A DNA stretch of 64,000 bases from HGM04593 sp045631205 (GTDB lineage: Bacteria > Bacteroidota > Bacteroidia > Bacteroidales > Bacteroidaceae): positions 1 to 64,000 of the forward strand of contig JAZQUI010000031.1 in the NCBI GenBank assembly GCA_045631205.1. Direction: 5' to 3'. Positions 25,418 through 34,649 of this stretch are shown here, one piece after another. Both the position numbers and the translations under genes were made by a program. Each line of letters starts with the position of its first letter. The first letter of the stretch is position 1. Under the pieces are notes generated by a model. That model made no database searches. It saw only the letters and a program-made list of their open reading frames with translations, and had not been told where the DNA came from.

Positions 25418-27457
25418 ATGGAAAAGAAATTCAAAAGAACTTTGGTAACATCGGCCTTGCCTTATGCCAATGGTCCCGTACACATCGGTCACCTTGCAGG
25501 CGTTTATGTACCGGCCGACATCTACACACGCTATCTGCGTCTTAAAGGCGAAGAGGTGCTTTTTATCGGTGGTAGCGACGAGCATGGTGTGCCCGTGACA
25601 ATACGTGCAAAGAAGGAGGGTATTACTCCGCAGGATGTTGTAGACCGTTATCACAACATAATCAAAGAGTCGTTCGAGGGTTTCGGCATTTCGTTCGATG
25701 TTTATTCGCGTACGACATCGCAGACTCACCGCGAGCTTGCTTCCGACTTCTTCCGTAAACTTTATGAGGAAGGCAAGTTTGTGGAGATGGAGAGCGAGCA
25801 GTACTACGACGAGGGCGAGCAGCAGTTCCTTACCGACCGCAACATTCGTGGTGAGTGTCCTCGCTGTCACGCTGCCGATGCTTATGGCGACCAGTGCGAG
25901 AAGTGTGGTGCCACACTTTCACCCGACGAATTGATAAATCCTTATAACGCCGATTCGGGCAACAAGCTGGTGAAACGCAAGACAAGTCACTGGTACTTAC
26001 CCCTTGACCAGTATCAGCCTTGGTTGGAGCAGTGGATTTTGAACGACCACAAGGAGTGGCGCAGCAATGTTTACGGTCAGTGCAAGAGCTGGCTCGATAC
26101 AGGTTTGAAACCCCGTGCCGTAACTCGCGACCTCAACTGGGGTATTCCTGTACCCGTGGAAGGTGCCGAGGGTAAAGTGCTTTATGTGTGGTTCGATGCT
26201 CCCATCGGCTATATAAGCAACACAAAGGAGTTGTTGCCCGACACTTGGGAACAGTGGTGGAAGAGCGAGGATACACGCCTTGTACACTTCATTGGTAAGG
26301 ATAATATTGTGTTCCACTGCATTGTATTCCCCACAATGCTTAAAGCTCACGGTGATTATGTTCTCCCCGACAATGTGCCCAGCAACGAGTTCCTGAACCT
26401 TGAAGACGACAAAATCTCAACATCACGTAACTGGGCTGTATGGCTCAATGAGTATCTTGTGGATTTCCCCGGCAAGCAGGATGTATTGCGCTATGTGCTC
26501 ACTGCCAATGCCCCCGAAACAAAGGATAACAACTTCACCTGGAAGGATTTCCAGGCGCGCAACAACAACGAGCTTGTTGCCGTTTATGGTAACTTTGTTA
26601 ACCGCGCTCTTGTGCTTACCAAGAAATATTTCGATGGCAAAGTACCCGCTGCCGGTGAGTTCAGCGATTATGACAAGTCTATAATCGAGGAGTTTGTGAA
26701 CGTGAAAGACCGCGTAGAGAGCCTTCTCGACCAATATAAGTTCCGCGAGGCACAGAAGGAGGCTATGGAGCTTGCCCGCATCGGTAACCGTTATCTTGCC
26801 GAAACCGAGCCTTGGAAACTTGCAAAAACCGACCTCACTCGCGTTGCAACAATACTTAACCTCTCGCTTCAGCTCGTGGCAAACCTTTCTATCGTGTTCG
26901 AGCCTTTCTTGCCTTTCAGCAGCAAGAAGTTGCGTGAGATGCTCAACCTTGCCGAGTTTGAGTGGGCAAGCCTTGGCAGCATAAACTTGTTGCCCGAAGG
27001 CCACGCTCTTGGTGAAGTGAGCTTGTTGTTCGACAAGATAGAGGACGATGTTATACAGGCACAGCTCGACCGCCTTGCCCGCATCAAGAAAGAGAACGAG
27101 GCAGCTGCCTACAAGGCTAAACCCATCAAAGAGACAATCGCTTTCGAGGATTTCGAGAAAGTGGATATTCGTGTGGGTACTGTGCTCGAGTGTACAAAAG
27201 TTCCCAAGGCCGACAAACTGCTGCAGTTCAAGATTGACGATGGCTTGGAAACACGTACCATCCTATCTGGTATTGCAAAACAGTTCAAGCCCGAAGAACT
27301 TGTTGGCAAACAGGTATGTTTTATCGCCAACCTTGCTCCCCGCACCTTGCGCGGTATTGTGAGCCAGGGTATGATTTTGAGTGCCGAGGATAATGAGGGT
27401 AAACTCTCTCTGCTCACCGTTGCTCCCACCGCAAAACCAGGTAGTGAAGTAAAATAA
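25418..27457 (+). CDS. metG: Methionyl-tRNA synthetase
   Basis: The 679-residue class I synthetase has the HIGH motif in PYANGPVHIGHLAG. A zinc-binding insertion holds paired Cys-x2-Cys motifs (CPRCHAADAYGDQCEKCG), and the anticodon domain follows. The signature usually written KMSKS reads KISTSRN here. A C-terminal tRNA-binding domain of about 110 residues (FEKVDIRVGTVLECTKVPKA) makes the enzyme a probable dimer. The next gene begins one base after the stop codon, so metG leads a polysaccharide operon. Confidence 0.96.
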   Translation: MEKKFKRTLVTSALPYANGPVHIGHLAGVYVPADIYTRYLRLKGEEVLFIGGSDEHGVPVTIRAKKEGITPQDVVDRYHNIIKESFEGFGISFDVYSRTTSQTHRELASDFFRKLYEEGKFVEMESEQYYDEGEQQFLTDRNIRGECPRCHAADAYGDQCEKCGATLSPDELINPYNADSGNKLVKRKTSHWYLPLDQYQPWLEQWILNDHKEWRSNVYGQCKSWLDTGLKPRAVTRDLNWGIPVPVEGAEGKVLYVWFDAPIGYISNTKELLPDTWEQWWKSEDTRLVHFIGKDNIVFHCIVFPTMLKAHGDYVLPDNVPSNEFLNLEDDKISTSRNWAVWLNEYLVDFPGKQDVLRYVLTANAPETKDNNFTWKDFQARNNNELVAVYGNFVNRALVLTKKYFDGKVPAAGEFSDYDKSIIEEFVNVKDRVESLLDQYKFREAQKEAMELARIGNRYLAETEPWKLAKTDLTRVATILNLSLQLVANLSIVFEPFLPFSSKKLREMLNLAEFEWASLGSINLLPEGHALGEVSLLFDKIEDDVIQAQLDRLARIKKENEAAAYKAKPIKETIAFEDFEKVDIRVGTVLECTKVPKADKLLQFKIDDGLETRTILSGIAKQFKPEELVGKQVCFIANLAPRTLRGIVSQGMILSAEDNEGKLSLLTVAPTAKPGSEVK

Positions 27458-27458
27458 G

Positions 27459-28916
27459 ATGAGCAGTAAGGCAACCGATACACTGAAAAATGCCGTCGCA
27501 AAGAGTTTTCTTTGGGGCGGCTTAAGCAATGCTGTGTGCCAGCTGCTGACGGCTTTTTTCGGGGTGTATCTTGCCCGTCTTTTGGGCCCCGAAGATTACG
27601 GTCCTGTGGGTATGCTTGCCATCTTCAATGCTATTGCCACATCGTTGCAGGACAGTGGTTTTGTTGCGGCTATCGCCAACCGTAAAACGGTTTCCCACGA
27701 CGACTACAATGCCGTTTTCTGGTTCAGCATTATAACTTCGTTTGTTATTTACGGCCTGCTTTATGCGGGTGCGCCACTCATTGCGGAGTTCTTTAACCAA
27801 CCGGTATTGTTGTGGCTTGCAAGGTTCAATCTCCTTGCCTTTGTGCTTAACGGCTTTGGAGTAGCCTTTTCGGCCTATCTTTTCCGTGAGCTCAAAGTGA
27901 AGCAACGCTCCATAGCATCGGTGCTTGCCCTTTTTGTTTCGGGAATATCGGGTATTTTGCTTGCGATGAACGGGTACTCTTATTGGGGTATATCGGCACA
28001 GGCGATTATTTACACTCTTGTGCGCTTGTTGGTCTATTGGTACTATACTCCGTGGCGTCCCACTCTCAAAGTGAAATTTTACCCGTTGCGATATCTCTTT
28101 GCGTTCAGTTACAAACTGCTTATAACCAATATTTTCCAAAAGATTAACTGGAACGTTTTTTCCATTGTTCTTGGAAAGTACTACAACCGTGCCGACGTGG
28201 GTAACTATTCAAAGTCGGCCGACTGGTTCCGTATGGGAAGCGATATGGTGAATGTGATGGTGAATACCGTGGCACAGCCTGTTCTTGCCAAAGTGGTCGA
28301 GGACAACGAGCGTCAATTAAGGGTTTTCCGCAAGATGTTGCGCTTTACGGCTTTTGTGTCGTTCCCTCTGCTAGCGGGGTTGTCGCTTGTGTCGCACGAA
28401 CTGATAGTGGTGGTACTTACCGATAAGTGGGTGGAGAGTGCGCGTATGTTGCAGATACTATGTCTGTGGGGAGCATTTATGCCCATACAATCCATGTTCA
28501 CGAACCTGCTTGTGAGTTGCGGTCGCACAAACACCTTTATGTGGTGTACCATTGTGCAGGGAACGCTTGTGTTGATTATGCTTGTGGCGATGCATTCATT
28601 GGGTATCAAGCCCATGCTTGTAGCTTATTGTCTTTTCAATATAGCTTGGCTTTTTGTGTGGTGTGTGCTTGTGCGTCGCGACATAGCACTCACTGTTAAA
28701 ATGTTTATAATGGATTTTGCACCTTTTATGCTTGTCGCTCTTGCTGCGGCGGGTATTGCAGGCTATGCAACAATGGGAGTAGAGAACCTTGTGTTGTTGC
28801 TTTTGTTGCGTATTGCCATTGCTCCGGTGCTTTATTTGATAATATCTTGCTTGTGCGGCTTTGAGGAGTTGCGCGAGGCTTTTGACTATCTTTTTCGCAA
28901 GAAAAGAATGAGTTAG
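27459..28916 (+). CDS. Lipopolysaccharide/exopolysaccharide flippase (Wzx/WzxC-like)
   Basis: The 485-residue multi-spanning protein shows the WzxC-like branch of the MOP superfamily: LLTAFFGVYLARLLGPEDYG, FQKINWNVFSIVLGKYY and LLVSCGRTNTFMWCTIVQG. It would flip lipid-linked oligosaccharides across the inner membrane. It starts one base after metG and is followed after 4 bases by a glycosyltransferase gene. It is a different protein from the flippase at 3713-5200. Confidence 0.9.
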   Translation: MSSKATDTLKNAVAKSFLWGGLSNAVCQLLTAFFGVYLARLLGPEDYGPVGMLAIFNAIATSLQDSGFVAAIANRKTVSHDDYNAVFWFSIITSFVIYGLLYAGAPLIAEFFNQPVLLWLARFNLLAFVLNGFGVAFSAYLFRELKVKQRSIASVLALFVSGISGILLAMNGYSYWGISAQAIIYTLVRLLVYWYYTPWRPTLKVKFYPLRYLFAFSYKLLITNIFQKINWNVFSIVLGKYYNRADVGNYSKSADWFRMGSDMVNVMVNTVAQPVLAKVVEDNERQLRVFRKMLRFTAFVSFPLLAGLSLVSHELIVVVLTDKWVESARMLQILCLWGAFMPIQSMFTNLLVSCGRTNTFMWCTIVQGTLVLIMLVAMHSLGIKPMLVAYCLFNIAWLFVWCVLVRRDIALTVKMFIMDFAPFMLVALAAAGIAGYATMGVENLVLLLLLRIAIAPVLYLIISCLCGFEELREAFDYLFRKKRMS

Positions 28917-28920
28917 AGTT

Positions 28921-30012
28921 ATGAAGAAGATTTTGTACGATAACCAAATGTTTACCTTGCAGCGTTTTGGCGGTGTAACCCGCTATTTCGCCGACTTGAT
29001 GTATAACCTCCCCGCCGATGAATTTACATCGGAAATACCGATGCGTTATTGTGAAAATCACTATGTGACCGAAACTTACGGGCACAAATACAAAACGGTG
29101 ACTTTCCCCAATAACTATCGTGTGCGTCGCAGAATATACCAGACTGTTAATCGTTTTTATGCGTGGAGGGCAATTAGAAAAGGGGAGTACGACCTCTTTC
29201 ACCCAACATATTTCAGCCCCTACTTCCTTGGAGCTTTGGAGGCCAATAAAAAGCCTTTTGTACTAACTGTACACGATATGATTTTTGAGCGTTATCCGCA
29301 GGATGTCCTCATTTACGACCGCACTATCCCGCACAAGAAACTGCTCATTGAGAAAGCCGACCACATTATTGCCGTGAGCGAGAATACGAAACGTGATATT
29401 GTGGAACTTTTGGGTACTTCTCCCTCTAAAATATCGGTAGTGCATCATGGTTACCGTGCCGTGTCGAGCGTGGCACCGCAGTTGTTCGATAAATATATCC
29501 TGTATGTCGGCGAGCGCAAGGGGTATAAGAATTTCTTCCCCTGGTTGTCGGCGGTGCGCCCCCTGCTTGTGAAAAACCCCTCTTTGCGCGTTGTTTGCAC
29601 GGGTCTTCCGTTCAGCAAGGGTGAACTTGAACTCTTCGCCCGCTGGAATATTGCCGACAGGCTTGTACACATTTCGGCTAGTGACGAAGAGATGGCTTCG
29701 CTTTATCGTTACGCGCTTTGCTTTGTTTTCCCCTCACACTACGAAGGTTTTGGAATTCCCATACTCGAGGCTTTCAGTAACGGCTGCCCCATATGTTTGA
29801 GCAAGGCAAGCTGTTTTCCCGAAATTGCAGGTGATGCAGCGATATATTTTAACCCTCACGATGCCCAGTCTATGCACGACGCTTTGCAGTTGCTTGTGGA
29901 GTCGCCCACCTTGCGCGACGAGATGAGGCTTAAAGGCCTGCAACGTGTTCGTGAGTTCTCACTTGAACGTATGGTGCAGGAGACCTGTGATGTCTATCGT
30001 AAATTGTTGTAA
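28921..30012 (+). CDS. Glycosyltransferase, family 4 type (GT-B)
   Basis: The 363-residue protein has the GT-B architecture. The N-terminal domain starts KKILYDNQMFTLQRFGGVTR and contains HDMIFERYPQDV. The C-terminal nucleotide-sugar domain carries the typical FPSHYEGFGIPILEAFSNGC motif with the catalytic E-x7-E pair. The donor and acceptor are not predictable. It lies between the flippase and YfhO genes and probably adds a sugar to the glycan that the flippase exports. Confidence 0.93.
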   Translation: MKKILYDNQMFTLQRFGGVTRYFADLMYNLPADEFTSEIPMRYCENHYVTETYGHKYKTVTFPNNYRVRRRIYQTVNRFYAWRAIRKGEYDLFHPTYFSPYFLGALEANKKPFVLTVHDMIFERYPQDVLIYDRTIPHKKLLIEKADHIIAVSENTKRDIVELLGTSPSKISVVHHGYRAVSSVAPQLFDKYILYVGERKGYKNFFPWLSAVRPLLVKNPSLRVVCTGLPFSKGELELFARWNIADRLVHISASDEEMASLYRYALCFVFPSHYEGFGIPILEAFSNGCPICLSKASCFPEIAGDAAIYFNPHDAQSMHDALQLLVESPTLRDEMRLKGLQRVREFSLERMVQETCDVYRKLL

Positions 30013-30030
30013 AAGAAAAGTAAACTATAT

Positions 30031-32490
30031 ATGAAGGATTTGGAGTTGAAAAGATTTTATCCGCATCTGCTTGCGTTGCTTGCCTTCTTTGCCATTACGG
30101 GCATATATTTTGCTCCCACAATGCAGGGCAAGGACCTTATTCAGGAGGATGCGATAAATTCGCGCGGTTGGGGTAATGACCTCTGTGAGTATTATGAAAA
30201 GACGGGTGAGTATGGTCACTGGTCGAACGCGATGTTCGGCGGTATGCCGGCAAACTATACCTATATGCCGAAGGCTGAAAATGTCTTTCGTCACATTGGT
30301 CGCCTGCTCACCCTTGCGTGGATGGGTGGAACTGGTCGTCACAATGGTTACATATTCCTCTCGCTTCTCTGTTTCTACATCTTCCTTATATCAATCGGGT
30401 GTAACTCCTGGCTCTCCGTCTTGGGTTCCATAGCCTACACGCTTTGCTCCTACAACCTGATAATAGTGGGTGTGGGACATATGAACAAGGCGTTGGTTAT
30501 GGCTACTATGGCACCTATAATAGGCGGTGTGATAATGTGTTACCGTGGCAAGTTGCTTGCCGGCAGCTTTATTACGCTTGTTTTTGCCGGTCTTAATATA
30601 TACTGGAATCACCAACAGATAAGCTATTATCTTTTGCTTGTGCTGCTTTTTCTGGCGGTTGTCTATCTTGTGTATGCTGTGCGCGAAAAGCAATTGGGCA
30701 AATATTTAAAGGCGACAGGTGTTCTGCTTGTGATTGCTGTTTTGTCGATATTGCCATCGGTTGGGCAACTATGGCCTACAATGGATTATGCCGAGGAGAG
30801 CGTGCGCGGTGCGGCTGTGTTAAAGCCGAAAGGTGAGGTTGCAACATCATCGGGCCTTGACATCGATTATGCTTATCAATGGAGCTATGGTGTAGAGGAG
30901 ACACTCACCTTGCTTATACCGAACATTTATGGTGCTAGTTCGCACTACAACCTCGGTACCGACTCAGAGACCTATAAACTTTTCAGCCGTTCTTACGGCA
31001 CAGCGCAGGCAAAGAAAATTGTCAAACAGATGCCCGCTTACTGGGGTACACAGCCCTTTACATCGGGCCCTGTGTATATAGGTGCAATTGTATGTTTCCT
31101 GTTTGTGCTTGGAATATTTGTTGTTAAGGGCCGCGACAGATGGTGGTTGCTTGCTGCTACGGTTCTTACTCTTATTCTTTCGTGGGGTAAGAATTTCCCG
31201 TTGCTTAACGAGTTCTTCTTCTATAACCTGCCGCTTTATAATAAATTCCGTGCGCCTTCAATGGCTCTTGTAATTCCTTCGCTTACTATGGTTACTCTTG
31301 GCGTGCTTGCAGTGAGGGAGTTTGTGAAGAGCTGCCGTGAGGGTGACCCGGAGGTCAAGAAGAGACTTACCCGTGCATTGACAATATCTTTTGCGCTCAC
31401 CGGTGGTCTTTCTCTCATCTTCGCCCTTTTTGGCGGTGGAATGTTCAGTTTCTCGGCACCCTCCGATGCTGCTTATCCCTCGATGCTCGTTGATACACTA
31501 CGTGCCGACCGTGCTTCGATGCTGGCAAGTGATGCCTGGCGTTCTTTCGCCTTTATAGCAGCAACAGCGGTAGCGCTTTTCGCCTATATGCGTTTGTCGT
31601 TCAAGAGCCGTTATCTTTATATGGCGCTTGTTGTTTTTGTGCTTGCCGACCTTTGGCCGGTTGCTTGGCGTTTCCTTTCGTGGGACGATTTTGTCCCCCA
31701 GAAGAAGGTCGAGGAGTTCCTCCCCACAGCTGCCGACAAACTTATCTTGCGCGATACTCACCCCAACTATCGTGTGCTTAATCTTGCGTCGAGCACATTC
31801 AACGATTCGCGTACATCGTACTTCCACAAATCGGTAGGCGGTTACAGCCCTGCAAAGTTACGTCGTTATCAGGATCTAATCGACAACTACTTCAGCGGCA
31901 GCATAAATATGAATATCGTAAATATGCTCAATGTGCGCTATGTTATTGTGCCCGGAGAGAACGATGCTCCGCAGGTACAGGTCAACCCCGACGCTATGGG
32001 CAACTGCTGGTTTGTCGATAACATTGCGTGGGTTGATACTCCCGACGAAGAGATTGCTGCAATAGGAACCGGCGACCTTCTCACCACTGCTTATATGGAA
32101 AAAAGCTGGCAGGACAAATTTGCTGACAGTGAAAAATATAATCACCCCGCCGACTCTTCTGCTTTCATTGAGATGGTGGAACTGGTGAACCCGGGATGCC
32201 TGAAATACAAGAGTTACTCTCCTGCACCACAGCTCGCGGTATTCTCCGAGGTCTATTATAAAACGTGGAAGGCTTATATCGATGGCGAAGAGGTGCCTCT
32301 GCTGCGTGCCGATTACTTGTTGCGCGCTCTGCCTGTGCCTGCCGGTGAGCACGAAATTGAGTTGCGTTGTGTTGATGAAGTTATACTTGCTTCGGCCAAA
32401 ATATCGCTCGTTTCATCGATAATGGTGGGCGCGATACTTTTGACCTTGCTTGTGTTTATGGTGCGTAAAAGCTTGAAAAACAAAGAATAA
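30031..32490 (+). CDS. YfhO-family membrane protein
   Basis: The 819-residue protein has a dozen or so membrane segments in the first 530 residues, then a soluble periplasmic domain and a final helix. The segment NMLNVRYVIVPGEND followed by MGNCWFVDNIAWVDTPDEEI is characteristic of the Bacteroidales branch. In Gram-positive bacteria YfhO and relatives glycosylate lipoteichoic acid using lipid-linked sugars. Here a GT-C-type transfer of sugar at the outer face of the membrane is the likely role. Its stop overlaps the next start by one base (TAATG). Confidence 0.88.
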   Translation: MKDLELKRFYPHLLALLAFFAITGIYFAPTMQGKDLIQEDAINSRGWGNDLCEYYEKTGEYGHWSNAMFGGMPANYTYMPKAENVFRHIGRLLTLAWMGGTGRHNGYIFLSLLCFYIFLISIGCNSWLSVLGSIAYTLCSYNLIIVGVGHMNKALVMATMAPIIGGVIMCYRGKLLAGSFITLVFAGLNIYWNHQQISYYLLLVLLFLAVVYLVYAVREKQLGKYLKATGVLLVIAVLSILPSVGQLWPTMDYAEESVRGAAVLKPKGEVATSSGLDIDYAYQWSYGVEETLTLLIPNIYGASSHYNLGTDSETYKLFSRSYGTAQAKKIVKQMPAYWGTQPFTSGPVYIGAIVCFLFVLGIFVVKGRDRWWLLAATVLTLILSWGKNFPLLNEFFFYNLPLYNKFRAPSMALVIPSLTMVTLGVLAVREFVKSCREGDPEVKKRLTRALTISFALTGGLSLIFALFGGGMFSFSAPSDAAYPSMLVDTLRADRASMLASDAWRSFAFIAATAVALFAYMRLSFKSRYLYMALVVFVLADLWPVAWRFLSWDDFVPQKKVEEFLPTAADKLILRDTHPNYRVLNLASSTFNDSRTSYFHKSVGGYSPAKLRRYQDLIDNYFSGSINMNIVNMLNVRYVIVPGENDAPQVQVNPDAMGNCWFVDNIAWVDTPDEEIAAIGTGDLLTTAYMEKSWQDKFADSEKYNHPADSSAFIEMVELVNPGCLKYKSYSPAPQLAVFSEVYYKTWKAYIDGEEVPLLRADYLLRALPVPAGEHEIELRCVDEVILASAKISLVSSIMVGAILLTLLVFMVRKSLKNKE

Positions 32491-33233
32491 TGGCTCTTGA
32501 ACCCAAATTTTCCATAATAACCGTTACTTATAATGCATCACAGGTTATAGAGCCTACTTTGCGCAGTGTGGCTGCACAAAGTTACAGGAATTTCGAGTAT
32601 CTGCTCATCGATGGTGCTTCTACCGACGACACGGTTGCAAAGGCTGTAGGCGAGGGGGTGGAATTTGCTCACATAGTAAGTGAGCGTGACAGTGGCCTTT
32701 ACGATGCCATGAACAAGGGCATTGCGTTGGCGCAGGGCGACTATCTCTGTTTCCTCAATGCAGGTGATTCGCTTTATGCTCCCGATACACTTGAACGTAT
32801 GGTGGCAGCTCTCGATGGCTGCGACACACTCCCCGAAGTGCTCTATGGTGAAACTGCCGAGGTTGACGAGGAACGTAATTTTATTAGAATGCGCCGTCTT
32901 TCGGCACCAGAAAAACTAACCTGGAAAAGCTTTAAGCAGGGTATGCTTGTATGCCATCAGGCCTTTTTCGTGCGTCGTGACGTGGCTCCGTTCTACGACT
33001 TGAAGTACCGCTTTTCGTCCGATGTCGATTGGTGTATAAGGGTTATGAAAAAATCGTCAAAACTCGTTAATACACATACTATCATAGTGAATTATTTGCA
33101 AAATGGTTTATCTTTGCAAAACCACCGCAGGTCGCTCATCGAGCGTTTTTCCATAATGAGCAAGCACTACGGTCTTTTCACAACCTTGTGCAGCCATTTG
33201 TGGTTTGCTGTGCGTGCCGTTATAAAACGATAG
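32490..33233 (+). CDS. Glycosyltransferase family 2
   Basis: The 247-residue GT-A enzyme opens with KFSIITVTYNASQVIEPTLR. It has SERDSGLYDAMNKGIALAQG and CFLNAGD, the last occupying the place of the metal-binding DxD. This WcaA-like subgroup acts in exopolysaccharide synthesis. It overlaps the YfhO gene by one base, and their products probably act in the same pathway. Confidence 0.93.
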   Translation: MALEPKFSIITVTYNASQVIEPTLRSVAAQSYRNFEYLLIDGASTDDTVAKAVGEGVEFAHIVSERDSGLYDAMNKGIALAQGDYLCFLNAGDSLYAPDTLERMVAALDGCDTLPEVLYGETAEVDEERNFIRMRRLSAPEKLTWKSFKQGMLVCHQAFFVRRDVAPFYDLKYRFSSDVDWCIRVMKKSSKLVNTHTIIVNYLQNGLSLQNHRRSLIERFSIMSKHYGLFTTLCSHLWFAVRAVIKR

Positions 33234-33251
33234 AATTAAAAACTTATAACT

Positions 33252-34643
33252 ATGTTCCAGAAAGAGACTTACATCGCCCGTCGTGCCGCCCTGAAACAGA
33301 AAGTGGGCAGCGGCCTTTTGCTTTTCCTCGGCAACACCGAGGTTGGTGTAAACTATGCCGACAATGCATATCATTTTCGCCAGGACTCAACCTTCCTTTA
33401 CTATTTTGCTTCCGATTATTCAGGGCTTGCAGCCGTGATAGATATCGATGAGGATAAAGAGATAATCTTTGGTGACGAACTTACCATTGACGATATTGTG
33501 TGGACAGGCGTGCAGCCTACCATAAAGGAGAAGAGTGAGAGAGTGGGAATAACACTTACTATGCCTATGAGCTCTCTTGCGTCGTATGTAAAGGCTGCGC
33601 AGAGCAAGGGGCAGAAGGTACATTTTCTCCCGCCTTATCGTGGCGACCACAAGGTGTGGTTGCAGGAACTTCTCGGCATAAATCCCGCAGAGCAGCAAAC
33701 TGCGGCATCCATGGATTTTGTAAAGGCTGTAATAGCTCAGCGTAACTACAAGACTGCCGAGGAGATTGAGCAGATAGAGGAGGCTGTGAACGTTTCGGTC
33801 GATATGCACTGTGCTGCAATGCGTGCCGTGCGTCCGGGAACCACAGAGGCCGAAATTGTTTCGGTTGTTCAGGCCGAGGCTGCAAAGCACAACTTCAACC
33901 TCTCTTTCCCTATAATTGCCACCATAAATGGTCAGACACTTCACAACCACGCCTATGGTACCGAGCCTCTTAAAGATGGACAGATGTTCCTGCTTGACTC
34001 GGGTTGTGAGAATGCCATGCACTATGCCGGTGACCTCACAACCACTATGCCTGTTGGCAAACAGTTTACCGAGCAACAGCGCACGGTGTGCAACATTTTG
34101 CGTCGCGCACACGTTGCGGCGACCGATATGCTTGCGCCCGGAGTGGAGTATCGCGCAGTGCACCAGACCGTGCTTACCGAAATTGCAAAGGGTATGGTGG
34201 AACTTGGTCTTATGAAGGGTGACCCTGCAGAAGCAGCCCGTGTTGGTGCTGCCTGTATGTTCCTTCCTCACGGCCTTGGTCACATGATGGGACTCGATGT
34301 ACACGATATGGAGAACTTTGGCGAGCTTTATGTAGGTTATGAGGAGGGCCGTTCAAAGAGCACACTTTTCGGCTGGAAATCGTTGCGCCTTGCAAAGGCA
34401 CTTGAACCCGGCTATGTATTTACCGTTGAGCCCGGAATCTATTTTATCCCCGACCTCATAGACAAGTGGCGTGCCGAAAAGCAGTTTACCGATTTCATCT
34501 GTTACGACAAACTCGATGCTTGGCGTAATTTCGGCGGCATACGTAACGAGGAAGATTACCTTGTGTTCGACGGCGGTGCCCGTCGTTTGGGTAAATACAA
34601 GCCTATGGCTCCCGAGGAGATTGAGGCTGAGCATAACAAATGA
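33252..34643 (+). CDS. pepP: Xaa-Pro aminopeptidase (aminopeptidase P, M24B)
   Basis: The 463-residue protein has an N-terminal AMP_N domain (FLGNTEVGVNYADNAYHFRQ, then DSTFLYYF) and a C-terminal pita-bread domain. The five metal ligands are present: two Asp in LLDSGCENAMHYAGDLTTT, His in LPHGLGHMMGLDVHD, Glu in VFTVEPGIYF and Glu in GGIRNEEDYLV. It removes an N-terminal residue preceding proline. Its place inside a polysaccharide operon is unusual, and a functional link to the glycan genes is not obvious. Confidence 0.94.
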   Translation: MFQKETYIARRAALKQKVGSGLLLFLGNTEVGVNYADNAYHFRQDSTFLYYFASDYSGLAAVIDIDEDKEIIFGDELTIDDIVWTGVQPTIKEKSERVGITLTMPMSSLASYVKAAQSKGQKVHFLPPYRGDHKVWLQELLGINPAEQQTAASMDFVKAVIAQRNYKTAEEIEQIEEAVNVSVDMHCAAMRAVRPGTTEAEIVSVVQAEAAKHNFNLSFPIIATINGQTLHNHAYGTEPLKDGQMFLLDSGCENAMHYAGDLTTTMPVGKQFTEQQRTVCNILRRAHVAATDMLAPGVEYRAVHQTVLTEIAKGMVELGLMKGDPAEAARVGAACMFLPHGLGHMMGLDVHDMENFGELYVGYEEGRSKSTLFGWKSLRLAKALEPGYVFTVEPGIYFIPDLIDKWRAEKQFTDFICYDKLDAWRNFGGIRNEEDYLVFDGGARRLGKYKPMAPEEIEAEHNK

Positions 34644-34649
34644 TGCGAG

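Noticed and set aside
33420..34304. 294-codon minus-strand open frame
   Set aside because: It is antisense to pepP, whose five metal ligands are intact.
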